A stretch of 64,000 nucleotides of DNA, taken from positions 4,342,501-4,406,500 of the forward strand of contig OY992840.1 in NCBI GenBank assembly GCA_963921425.1, written 5' to 3'. The notes beneath the pieces are model-generated. The model was not told the origin of the DNA, did no database searches, and worked only from the letters and a program-made list of their open reading frames with translations. This document shows, piece by piece, positions 47,498-59,608 of the stretch. The translations under genes and the position numbers were made by a program. This DNA is from Dryas octopetala (taxonomy: Eukaryota; Streptophyta; Magnoliopsida; Rosales; Rosaceae). The first letter of the stretch is position 1. Every line of letters starts with the position of its first letter.

Positions 47498-47863
47498 GGC
47501 TTAAATACAAAAATGGTCCACAAACTTTACAGTGAATCTCAATTTGGTGCACTATCTATAAAAAGTGTCAATTTAGTCCACGAACTTTGTAAGTTGTATC
47601 AAAGCAGTACAAACGTTAACTTCCATCGAAAAATTTAACAAAAACTAGTCATGTGCACAACAAATGACCACATTTTCATAGGCATTTTTGTCCGTTCATC
47701 ACATTTTCATGTGACCAATTTTGTTAATTTTCTGATAAAAGTTAGCGTTTGTACTGGTTTTGTACAACTTAGAAAGTTTGTGGACCAAATTGACACTTTT
47801 TATAGTTAGTGGATTAAATTGAGACTCATTGTAAAGTTTGTGGACCATTTTTGTATTTAACCC
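47498..47863. mobile_element. 366-bp MITE, copy 1
   Basis: Ends GGCTTAAATACAAAAATGGT and its near-complement ACCATTTTTGTATTTAACCC, flanked by the exact 9-bp duplication TTTCGATAT (47489-47497, 47864-47872). It is the same length and family as the MITE at 55524-55889. It splits the copia RT just 11 bp beyond the Ty3-type insertion's target duplication. A 9-bp duplication suggests a Mutator-like MITE. Confidence 0.9.
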
Positions 47864-48236
47864 TTTCGATATTTATAAGTCTCGCAATTTCAAAAAAGCT
47901 TGATATGCGACTTATAGATGTTGTTACTACATATTTATATGGAGAGCTAGATGCCAATATATATATATATATGAAAGTCTCATAAGGATTTAAGTTGTCT
48001 AAAGTAAAACCCCAAAATATGTACTCAATCAAATTGAGACGATCATTGTATGGATTAAAACAATCTAAGCGAATGTGGTATAATCGTCTTAGCGAATATT
48101 TGACAAAAGAGGGTTATATTAATAATCATATATGCCCTTGTGTTTTTATAAAGAAATCAAGTTTTAGATTTGCAATAGTGGCAATATATGTCGATGACAT
48201 GAATTTTTAATTGGAACTCCTGAAAAGATTGTAAAA
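47864..48236 (+). pseudogene. copia reverse transcriptase, C-terminal part
   Basis: Resumes the copia RT: a stretch corresponding to DMRLIDVVTTYLYGELD, then stops, then LRRSLYGLKQSKRMWYNRL and the catalytic YVDDM motif near 48187. The frame stops right after it at 48208 and continues in another frame to the RNase H region. Confidence 0.85.
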
Positions 48237-48938
48237 ATTGCTGATTATTTGAAAAATGAATTTGAAATTAAGGATCTGGGGAAAACAAAATATTGTCTTG
48301 GCCTGCAGATCGAGCGTTGTGCAAACAGAATTCTTGTCCATCAGTCAGCCTATATTGAAAAGGTTTTAAAACGTTTTAGTATAGATAAAGCTCATCCGTT
48401 AAGCACTCCAATGGTTGTCCGGTCTCTTGACACTAAAAAGGATATGTTTCATCCTAAAGAGGATAATGAAAAAATCATTGGCCCAAAAGTGTCATATCTT
48501 AGTGTAATAGGTGCTTTATTATACTTAGCACAATGTACTAGACTAAATATGTCATTTTCAGTGAATCTGTTAGCCAGATATAGCTCTACTCCAACACATA
48601 GGCATTGGAATGGTATTAAACATATCTTATGTTACCTTCGTGGAACAATATATATGGGTCTATTTTATTCAAGTGAATCTTCCAATGACTTAAGTCTTAT
48701 TGGGTACGCAAATTCTGGATATCTCTTTGATCCGCATAAGCGCCTCTCCCAAACTGGATATGTATTTACTTATGAAAATACAGCAATCTCACGGAGGTCT
48801 ACAAAGCAAACGTTGGTTGCTACATCCTCTAACCATTCAGAAATACTTGCACTCCATGAAGCTAGCCGAGAATGTGTTTGGCTAAGATCAGTAATTCATC
48901 ATATCCGGAGCACATGTGATCTACTTCCAATAAATTAA
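48237..48938 (+). pseudogene. copia RT thumb and RNase H, inactive
   Basis: Open for 229 aa: FEIKDLGKTKYCLGLQIER, the PLSTPMVVRSLD linker, SVIGALLYLAQCTRLNMSFS and then RNase H. The RNase H motif usually written GYADAG reads GYANSG (Asn codon at 48711-48713), so the first catalytic Asp is lost. TGYVFTYENTAISRRS and SSNHSEILALHEASRECVW close the domain. A stop at 48936 ends the frame before the usual C-terminal text, which continues out of frame to about 49150. Confidence 0.88.
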
Positions 48939-49460
48939 CACTCCAACTGTTATGTATGAAAACAATGTTGCTTGTATTGCTCAAATAAAGGAAGAATACA
49001 TCAAAAGTGACAGGACCAAACATATATCACCAAAATTCTTCTACACACATGAACTTCAAAAGGGTCAGTAAAGCAAATTCGATCCAATGATAATCTGGCA
49101 GACCTTTTCACCAAATATGTACCAAAGTCTACATTCTAGAAATGGGTGCATGGAATAGGTTTGCGTCAACTCTATAAGCAATCAAATTGAAGAATGCAAT
49201 CATCAGAGGGAGATCCTTATCAGGGGGAGCATCAAGAAGTATACTATTATGGACATATGCGCGTTGTACTTTTTTTTTTTTCCTTCGACTAGGTTTTTGT
49301 CCTACTGGGTTTTTCCTATGAAGGTTTTAACGAGGCAACATAAGCGTGTCTAACACCATATCAATGATCCATAATGTTGTACTCTTTTTCCTTCGTTTTG
49401 GTTTTTTCTCACTGAGTTGTTCAAGCAATATTTTAATGAGACAACTATCATTGTATGGTG

Positions 49461-49476
49461 GACATCCAAGGGAGAG
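49461..49476 (+). other. polypurine tract of the copia element
   Basis: GACATCCAAGGGAGAG directly abuts the TG of the 3' LTR, as expected for the plus-strand primer site. Confidence 0.7.
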
Positions 49477-49740
49477 TGTTATAAATCATAAGGTTTAATG
49501 TGTGGATGACCACCATTACTATACCTTTGATTATCATGTAACCTATGTCTTAATTACATATTCGTAACCTATATCCTAATGATGATAATTAGTGTTTTGT
49601 AACTTACAAATTATGAGTGGTTAATGATTTGTATTAACCATCCTATCATTATAAGCCTATAAATAAACATCTCTACCAAAGATGGAAGATATAATTGATT
49701 TGAGAAACACACTTTTTCCATATTTCCTTTCTTTATAACA
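49477..49740 (+). repeat. 3' LTR of the copia element
   Basis: 264 bp, matching the 5' LTR with several small deletions relative to it. The different lengths and base changes indicate an old insertion. Confidence 0.88.
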
Positions 49741-50903
49741 AATTTTGAAGAGGGCTAAAAACCAAATTATTTGTTGGTTGGAAAATGTGAACAAGGTTGA
49801 TAGTGTAAAAATTTTCTTATTTCTATGGAAAAAGTATTTTGTAAATAAAAAATATTTTCTTAGCAAAATAAAAATGTTTTTGTATAAAAAATTTTAGGAT
49901 GTTTAATTAGAAACCTAAAATGAAAAAGAAATTTAACACAAACCTCAGCCGGCCCAAAAATTAAGTTGTAGCCCAAATTGTCCATCGAGCTCTTAGTAAA
50001 GTATCTGCAACTGCTGAGAGCTCAGTAGTTGCAAATGCGAGTGCATCTGCAATGGAAATACAAGCAAAACCTTGCATCTGCAAGAAAATAAGATAAATTA
50101 CAAGTGCAAATGCAGTTGTAGGATGCAAGATGCAGTTGTAGGATGCATTTGCATGTATCGAGCGCTCAGTAGTGTATTTTCCCCAGTCCCGTGCGCATAC
50201 ACAGACATATTGGGTTGGAACTTAAGTTTTTATTTGACTGGTTTCTAGTTAAAAATATTTCAAAAAGTAGGTTTATGAGTAATTTATTAAAAAATTTATT
50301 AAGTGACGAAAGAGAGATTTAGGAAAAAAAATGTTATGCACTGTGCAGGAATTAGTAGGATTTGTCCATAATCTTCAAGAACCCAATGACATTTCTCTCT
50401 CTCATGCTCATCCAACTCAATCTCATATGCCACAACTCTAACTGCTTTTTCCAAGAGAGAAGACGTTCTTATGGAGGAGACGTCGTGAGAGAGAAGACGT
50501 CGTGTATTTGGGAAGTGGGAGAGTTAGATAAGACTTTTTGGTTTGGAAAATTATTGTATATAATTATAACATTATATGACATGATGATGTGATATTACCA
50601 ATATATTTACATTATAACATATATATGATTTTAAGAGTATTTTTAAGGATTAAGGTCAATTAAGTCTATTGACATCTGTTTTTAATTAGAATTTTAAGAA
50701 ATATAAAAAGATAGATTAAATTTGGGCTACTTGTCCGAATTTCTCTATTCGGTCGCTGGTGGACTCCCGAAACCAAAAAGTCGTAATTTTTACTATTCGC
50801 TTTCTATCTTCTTTCTGTTGCTCGAAAAGCCAAACCACTTTCTGTGTGACCAGTGAACGCGAAGATCAATTATCCATCCATCCATCTAGGGCTTTCTCTC
50901 TGT
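49741..50903. other. intergenic and promoter region of the SH3P gene
   Basis: AT-rich. At 50000-50170 words such as GCAGTTGTAGGATGCA and TGCAAATGC are repeated, possibly a small MITE bounded by GCTCAGTAG at both ends (50019 and 50163). The stretch 50760-50900 is C/T-rich and probably the transcribed leader of the next gene. Confidence 0.45.
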
Positions 50904-53900
50904 ATGGAGTCCATACGGAAGCAAGCCAGTAAGCTCAGGGAGCAAGTCGCAAAGCAACAGCAGGTGCTTTTTCTTCATTACTCATTTTTTGTTGTTTTTT
51001 TTTTTTTGGGTAAATTAAATCCTTTGCTATTCTCTTACTTGTTTCTTTTGTCTTTGAATGTGGAATAAGCTTACCAGCTTGCTTGTTTGTTTTCCTCGTT
51101 TGCTCATTTTAATTATATGTTAAAAAAACAATGGATAACTTAATTGAACATTGAATTTTCTTGGTGTTTTTTATTTTGACTGATTTGATGGGTTTAAATT
51201 ATTCAAAATTTGGATTGTTTGTGTTTATGGGTTTAAATTATTCAAAACATGGTACTTACCAAGTTTGTCCATTTTTTTTTTTTCTTTATTGCCGGTTTGT
51301 GTGTTTATGAATATTTCTTAGCTTTTTGGATTGCTATGTCAAATTATGTACTTTGATACCAATTAATGTAGAAGGAAGACGAAAACTGAAGGAGAAGAGA
51401 GAAGTAAGACAAGAGCAGAGAGAGGAAAGTAGGGAACTTGATCTCTTTATTCTCAGTCAACATAAAAAAACCTTGAAATCGAATTACAGTTAGGCGTATT
51501 TATGTAATCAATCTCAATGTAATAAATTAATAACATAATAATTACAACCCAAAATTCTTATAAACAAAACAAAATAAATAGTTGAATCTCGAAATTCATT
51601 ATAGTTCTAATAAGTAACAACTAACAACCAAACAAAAAAAAAAAACTAATCTCCACCCTTGTGTCTACTCCTGAAACAGGTACAAACTTCCTCTTCTTAT
51701 TTGTTTTTCTATTTGTCATTATTCACTTATCCTGGGTCTACTTATCGTCTGATTTGTAGTGGTACAACCAATTATGAAAATTTCGATTGGTGTACAAATT
51801 TTTACAGCAATAGCACTTATTTTTAGTTAATATTTCATTTTTTTTTTTTGTAATTTTATTTATTTGTTTTTTAATTTTATTTCTTTATTTTATTTTTCTT
51901 TAATTTTAATTTTATTAGTGCTGAAGGTAAAATTTGTTACAACTACAATATTAACATTATTTATGAGAAAATGGTAATCTATATTACTACATAAAGCAAA
52001 CCAATTTCTTCTGACATGGCCTCAAGTTTTGAAGCTCTATCAAATTTTTATTTCCAAAAACCTAACCCAAACCCATTGTCTGGTGCATTGCACCTATATA
52101 TAATGCAAATAAGTCATAAAAGATACACATACAATCAATAGAAAATTAAATTTTTTCCCCCAATTTATGTCTACTTATAAGTTATAAAAGTTATAAAAGT
52201 TATAAATGAAGAATTTGGAAATTTTGCACCTGATCTATGTTATGGAGTGATCAGTGTTATGATATTCCCTATACTGTGTATAAAAGGATGGAACCTAACT
52301 AACATTTCATCTCTTAAAACCTCGAACATTTTTCTTTAGGTTTAGATGCTCTATACAGATATTTATTGGGAGCTCAGAAACAAGTTTGAAGATTTGATTC
52401 TCAAGGAAGAAAAGTCTTGGAGGTGAAAGACTAAGTGGGTTGAAATATTGGGGCAATAACTCAAATCTGTTTCGCAGAATAACTAGCAGTAGAAGGGTGA
52501 ATAAGTTGATGACTAAATTGGAGGATGGGAATGGTAATTTAATTGAGAGTGAGGAAGGAACTGTGAATGAGGTGATTGGTTCTTTCAGAGGACTTACAAA
52601 AAGAAGATCGGGTGACAATAAAGGTGGAGGGTTTGGATTGGTGCCCAATCAGTGATGAGAAAGCTAGATGGCTGGAGACTGGAGAGGCCTTTTGATGAGG
52701 AAGAAATTAAAAAGTCTGTGTTTGATTGTGGTATGGAGCAATCTTTTCGCCCAGATGGCTTCTCAACAGCAGTTTTTCAAGATTGTTGGGATGCAGTCAA
52801 GGGTGATTTATTGAAGATTTCCTAAGAATTATTTCTTAATGCTGGCACTAATAAAACCTATATTTGTTTGATTCCCAAGAAATCCAATCATTGTGTTAAA
52901 ATCTTAGAGACCCTACTTGTGGCAACATCTTTTGTTTTCTACATATGCAACGTCAGCATTTGTCTCAAGGTTGTTGAGTGGACTTGCATGTGGGAGGGGG
53001 GTGTTAGTGTTTCTTCGGTTGATATATACTGTTGGTTCCCTTTCCTATCTGCTTAAGCTTTTGAGAAGTGGTTATCTAAAATTACAATAGAAACAAATAT
53101 AAAATGTTATTTCAGAGGACATTCAGAATATTTAAGATCTCTTGATTTTGCATGTAAAATAAAATATTATGGCATAAGGTATTGAATGAGTAGTTGGAAA
53201 AACACAAAATTCTTTGTTTACTTTTGCATGATTTAGACAGTTTCTTAATTCACTCAGCTTACTATTTGTAGATAGAGAAAAATGTAGGGCATCTTAGTGC
53301 TTTGTGGTAATGTTGATGTAGTAGGAATTTTGAGGCATCCCACCTCTCTTGGAACAAATGCAGTCTTATTTCTTGACATAAGGTTTTGTGGCGTCACTCA
53401 GATGCTTTAATGTCGGTTGAACTTTGAACCAAATTGGCTACAATATGAGCAATGTAAAAGGGGCCCCCTTTTTTTGTTGATTTTTTTTTTTTCTTTTTTG
53501 ACAATCAAATATTAAGGAGTTTATAAGAGTGAATAACCTTTGAGGCCTAGTAGCCTAGTTAGTCACAGGCTGCAGACAGAATTACAAAGTAGTTAGTGCC
53601 ACATCTCAACCAAGAATCCTTTTTATGCAACTATAAACTGCCATGTGGACCTGCATTAAAATCTGGTTGATTCACAAATCTCTTTGATTTTTCATGAGAC
53701 AGTCAAATAAGCACAAACAAAATAAAATTTAAGTGGAAGGTTTCCAAATAGGATGCAGTATTGTAGAGAATCAGGACTATAATTAATTGATTAATTCAAT
53801 ATTCCTTGTCAAGTTCTGTTATCTGTGCGATTTCCATCTCTGAAACATATCAGTCAAAAATAAAAATAAAACTGCCTACATATTGTAAAAAAAGTCAATA

Positions 53901-56900
53901 AGATAGGCGCTTCCTTTATGACTAAAGAGTGCTGATGACGATCTTTCCCTTTATGATTGAAGAATATATCTTAGATTACATCCTAACCAAAACAAAGGAT
54001 GATGCTTAAGGACTTAGTTGAGAATTCATTCGTAGATTGAACCTTAAATTCATAATGTATGTCGTGCTTGATTCTGTGAAAAAAATCATTATAACTTAAC
54101 CCCCCGCGGAAAAGTTATTTTAATTTTTAATTTTAAAACACAGTTTATATAAACTAGAATTTATAGAACTTTTCTTGAGAACCTTGAAGGTTTCGATCTT
54201 TCAGTCATATTTTAAGATTGTAGTGTTCAAGATGTTGCAGGCTGTATTGAGACGATTGGGAAGTTTAAGTAATGAAGCTGTTATGATTGATGAAGCTGAA
54301 CTTATGTGCCACCAACAACTTCAAGATTTATACAATTCTACGAGGGTAGCGAAGGTACTATCATCATGCTGTTATCAAGTTGGCCTTCATTTAACTACTG
54401 GTCAACATCCTTTTTGATTTCATTAATGAATTATGTGATGCACCATCTGCTAATGCATCAGCAATGGTTTATTTTTACCAAATTCTAATAATAAATTATG
54501 TTGCCCAGCATTTTCAGCGGAGTTTTGTTCGGGGAGTTGAAGCTTTTATTTCTATTAGCTCAAAACAAATGGAAATAGGTGACAATGCTTTCCCTACTTT
54601 TCTGTATTTGGTTCCTTCTACAAGTGTAGTATATTAAATATCATCTTATTAATTTAGTTAGAAAGTTGGCCGAAGATTGCTGCAAATATGGAACTCAAAA
54701 TCAAAGCACTAGTACTCCTTTAGCAAGAGCTTCTATTTGCTTTGGTGTTTCACATGATTCAATTGAAGAGGAGAGAGGGACTTTGCTTAAGATTCTTGGT
54801 GAGCAGGTAATTTCTTCACTGTTTCCATTTTCTTATTTTTATTTGTAAACATTGGTGAAATCTCAAGATATGGTCTTTGAAACCAATCTTGTGCACTAGA
54901 AGCATTGTACCATTTTCTTGAAAGCAACATGATAATGTAACTCAAGGCCAAATCATGCAATGTAACTTGTGTGTGTTTTCATATGTGCTACTTTGTGAAG
55001 AAAATTGGTCTGTGGAAAGTTTTTTGACTGGATGACTGCATTCAGCTATACAAGCAATGTTCTTGGTAGTGCAATAATAAGAAAAAATAAAAAAGATAAA
55101 AAAGATTGTTTTAGAAAGACTCAATGTCTATAAGTTTTCAGTCTCCTATTCAATGAGTGTTTTAGTATTTCTCTAATATTTAATGAGTCTCTTAGGATTT
55201 TAATGAGTCTTTTTGCATTTCTAATATATACAAGGCTATTTCTTGTAACGCAAATCAGATTTGGATGAATGAAAATTACGTGTTGTTAAAGGCTTGGTGC
55301 CTTGATTTCTCCTTTTCTTTCTTCTCTCTTCTATTCCCTATTATTCTCTATTTCTGTAGTTTCTCTAATATTACAGCAACCCTAAACCTTTCTTTTCCCT
55401 AAATCTTTTCTAGTTACCAAAATTTCTATCACCTAAAGCCCATTAAAACCATAGGCAACACCCACCTTGCGTCATCCTACATCATCAACTTGTACATTGT
55501 ATAAGGCTATAGTTATCAAAATTGGGTTAAATACAAAAATGGTCCACGAACTTTACAGTGAATCTCAATTTGGTCCATTAACTATAAAAAGTGTCAATTT
55601 GGTCTGCGAACTTTTCAAGTTGTACCAAAGCAGTACAAATGTTAACTTTTATTGAAAAATTTAACGAAAACTGGTCATGTGCACAGCAAGTGACCACATT
55701 TTCAAAGGCATTTTAGTCCGTTCATCACATTTTCATGTGACCAATTCCGTTAATTTTTGGATGAAAATTAACATTTGTACTGGTTTGATACAACTTGGAA
55801 AGTTTGTGGACCAAATTGATACTTTTTATAGTTAGTGGACCAAATTGAGATTCACTGTAAAGTTCGTGGACCATTTTTGTATTTAACCCTATCAAAATTT
55901 AATGTATCATTTTGGAGTTCTTCCAACTTCTCCATTTTTTTAGGCTTGTAATCATTTTACAGGATTTAAATTTGTAGGTTGCTGAACCTTTACGGGCGCA
56001 AGTAACAGGGGCTCCTTTGGAGGATGCTCGCCACTTGACTCATCGTTATGAAAAACTGCGTCAGGAGGTGGAAGCCCAGGTATTTATGGATGTCACTTGG
56101 TGTATACAATGGTCTAGGAACATGCATATCATTGTGAATAGATATCTATCTTCTTATCAGGTGGCTGAAGTATTGAGGCGTCAATTGAAATCCAGGGGAT
56201 CTGTATCTGCAGACAGTTCTGTGAAGCTTCAAAATGCAGAGGCAAGATTGACGGAGCTTAAATCTACTACAATGGCACTTGGCCGAGAAGCGACTGCTGC
56301 AATGTTGTCAGTTGAGGATCAGCAGCAGCAGATGACTTTCCAGAAGCTTCTTACTATGGTATTGTTACTAATTGGTTGCTAGGACTGCACATGCCTATGC
56401 TGTTACATCTTGGTTGCCATTTATGCGCTTATATAGATTTAGTGTCTTAGGGGTGTTCAAAATCCAATCCAATCCAATCCGCTCTAACCAACGGATCCAA
56501 TCCAATCCAATTTGATCGGGTTCAATGACTTTGACAGATTGCATTGGATCTCTAAATTCAAAAACGGACTTGATTGGATCAGATGGCGGATTTCCTCATG
56601 AAAATCCAGTGAAATCCAATCCAATGTGGTTGGTTCCCTAATTTTTTGGTCTTGTAGGCATTTGAAACTATAGAAATAATGATTATTCTATATCCTCTGA
56701 TAAAATTTTACTTTGTACATTATACCAAAATTCAATTATCATTTAACATATATTCTATTAAGATTTGTGACTATAATTGTTCCGATGATAATCTTGTGTG
56801 TTTCAATAAATATTTTTCTTAACTAAGAAACCGATTATCCAATCCAGTCCGATATTGATTGGATTAGATTGGATCAGATTCTAATCTCAAATTGGATCAG

Positions 56901-59572
56901 ATTGGATTGTAAAATCCCAAATCCTATATATATTGGACCGGATGCGGATTAGTAAAAATTCAACAGTTTCGAACTGATGAACACTCCTAAGTGTCTATAT
57001 GTGTAAGGCTTATTTACGTAATAGCTGTTATGTTTATTCTCTGAAGATTATATATGAATAATGCCTCCTACAATCCCATTAGGCTCCAGATATGCACATG
57101 TAGAAACTAGCTATTACTTCAAATTATTTTGAAGCCTCTTGACAAATTTAAATGTCAACAACACAAAGAATAGGGAAGAGCAGCAAACAGTATCAACTTA
57201 TTTACGTAAAAGAAAAAAAAAAAAAAAAGTTACCTAAATAAAGAAGTGCAAATCATGATCGTTCATCCTATTTTAGGATGTCATGGACCCATGGCACAAT
57301 TGAGGATACAAAGAGTGTATCAGCCAAAATGTTATAAAATTTAATGGCTGCAAAAGCGCAATGGTGCAAATATGCTTTTGGACAGAGGATAGTGTTTATG
57401 CCTAGATGGTCTAAATTGTCATAATCTACAACCAAAGAAAAGAAAAGAAAGGAAATGTTCAGAGAAGGATATGCGGAGGGGAAGTACTTAAGTGTTTTAT
57501 GCAAAAGCACCTTGGTCGTTTATCAGTATCTTATTAAAATATTACAATCTAGTTGAAACTTCATCCAACTTTTCTATTCCAACATTAATTCAGTCAATCA
57601 AGAGTGAGTGTGTACTTCCATGATTAACAGAAAAAGAAAAACAATCTTTTTAGTAAATTAAAGTTTTCCAATTTTTACTTTGCATCCCCTTCCTCTTACT
57701 GAACTCTCTTTCCTGCTCTCTCTCTCTCACTCTCTCTCTCTCTCTCATCTCTCATCTAAGTTTTTTATTCCTTCTTGTCCAGTCACCACATGTTGTGGCG
57801 TGTGGTGATATGAAGTTTGGGGTGCAAGAAAACAGGTGGGATGCTAAAGCTTTGATAAGGGGCTCTAGTAGGTGCCCATGGAAAGACATTAGTCTTGGCT
57901 ATGTGGACTTTGTTAAAAATTGCAGCATGGTGGTAGGGAATGGAGAAAGGATACAATTTTGGGAGGATGTTTGGCAGGAGACAGACCTTTTAAGAGGGCA
58001 TTTACTCGGCTGTATAATCTGTCTAATAATCACATGGTGAGTGTTTCAAGAATTTCCGTGAATAGTCAATTTCCTCTCAGCTGGGATTTCGGCTTTAGAA
58101 GGCATCTGAGAGAAGAGGAAGTAAGGGAATGGCTATTTTGTTAGTCACTGGAACAGTTGAATCTCACAGAAACAGAGAAGATGCAAGGAAGTGGTCCTAG
58201 AGAAGTCAGGAACATTCTCTGTCAAATTCATATTTCAAACATTCCTGCAGTAGTATAGGTGGGCCAGTTTTTCTCCCTTATAATTCTGTTTGGAAAGGAG
58301 AGGTGCCTCCAAAAGTGCAGATTCTGCCTTGGTTGGTGGCACATGGAAGGGTGAATACTCTCGATCTGATTCAAAGAAAACGGCCTTATATGTGTCTTTT
58401 TCCTCAGTGGTGTATTTTGTGTAAGGCTGATTTTGAGTCTGTAGGTCACCTCTTTATTCAATGTCCGGTGGCTTGGGGGTTATAGATGAAGTTGTGTTAG
58501 GAAGGAAAAATTAGTTGGGCTGTGCCAGCAAGTTTTGGTACTTTGTGAACAACATAAATTCTTCAGGACTGGTAAGAAATCCAAGGTGCTGAGGGGATGT
58601 TTTATGCTAGCTAATTTGTGGGTCATTTGGGAGGAAATAAATAAAAGAATCTTTGAAGATGCAAGAGGTGTAGGAGGAGAGGAGCTTTGGGGGACGATCA
58701 GATTTTTGGCTTCACTATGGGCACCAGTGTAAGCTGCTTTTAGGGATGTTTCTTTCTCAAGGATAGTTTTTAATTGGAATGCTGCAATAGTCTAGTTACT
58801 AGAAATTGATCTTGTAGCTAGGTTGAGTAGATATTTATATTGTATAGTTTGATTTGTTCGTGGATACCTTATCCATAATGTTGTACTTGGTTTGATTTAA
58901 TAAAATTGTTTCTTATCAAATATTAGCTTTTTTTCATGATCTGCAAAATACGTAGTACCTGGTTAAAAGTTTTTCCGCAATTTCTTGTTGAGGTGATGCT
59001 TCCTATCTAGCCGCTTGATAGCAATCGTACACAATTGATTTTCTGCTCTTCTTAGTATGTTATTGAGTGATTCTACATCTGATGAGTCTATTTCTACTTC
59101 CACTTCAAATTGAATGTAGTTTTCATACAAGCATTAGACCACTTATTCTTTCAAACTGTCTCATTACATGCCTTTTGTTCATTATCCTAACTTTCTGTTG
59201 CCTACTCCAGGCTTTGATCACCTAATCTTCTCAATCGTTATGACATCTATTCCTTCTTTTCATGTATCATAGGACTTCACAAGAAGAAGATGATTGGTGA
59301 TGGCATCTGAGTGGGATGCTTTTTCCCTTCTTGATGGTGGCCTTAGATTGGTGCTATTGTTCTTTAACCTCGCCATTTTTCTAAATAACTGGTATTAATT
59401 ATCTGTTGAAACCCTTTTTACTTATAATAATATACGTCTTAAGCTGCATAATTAAGTTTGGAACCAGTTCCTTTTTTCTTCATCTAGAGTCAATTCTCTT
59501 GTGCCTGATGAAATTTTCATACAAATAGGGTTATCTAGGATGAGAAAAAGTAGACAAGAGAGAAAAATGAGA

Positions 59573-59608
<36 letters not shown>

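Larger units (their letters stand above)
27721..49740 (+). mobile_element. Ty1-copia LTR retrotransposon, dead, with nested insertions
   Basis: Two LTRs (27721-28016 and 49477-49740) begin TGTTATAA and end TTATAACA (TTATAATA in the left one). The flanks GATTT and AATTT are probable 5-bp duplications with one change. The order gag, protease, integrase, reverse transcriptase, RNase H is the Ty1-copia order. The 22-kb length comes from later insertions: CACTA 3, a MITE plus hAT-like cluster, a Ty3-type element with its own solo LTR, and a 366-bp MITE. Without these it would be about 6.4 kb. Stops and frameshifts occur in gag, protease and both halves of pol. Confidence 0.9.

Noticed and set aside
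33974..48938. Possibility of an integrated virus rather than a retrotransposon
   Set aside because: Gene order, LTRs and motifs are plainly Ty1-copia; no movement protein or pararetroviral coat motif was seen.
50853..51068. Upstream GTG start for the SH3P gene
   Set aside because: Plant nuclear genes start at ATG; the ATG at 50904 matches the family N-terminus, and the frame downstream of 50963 is intron.
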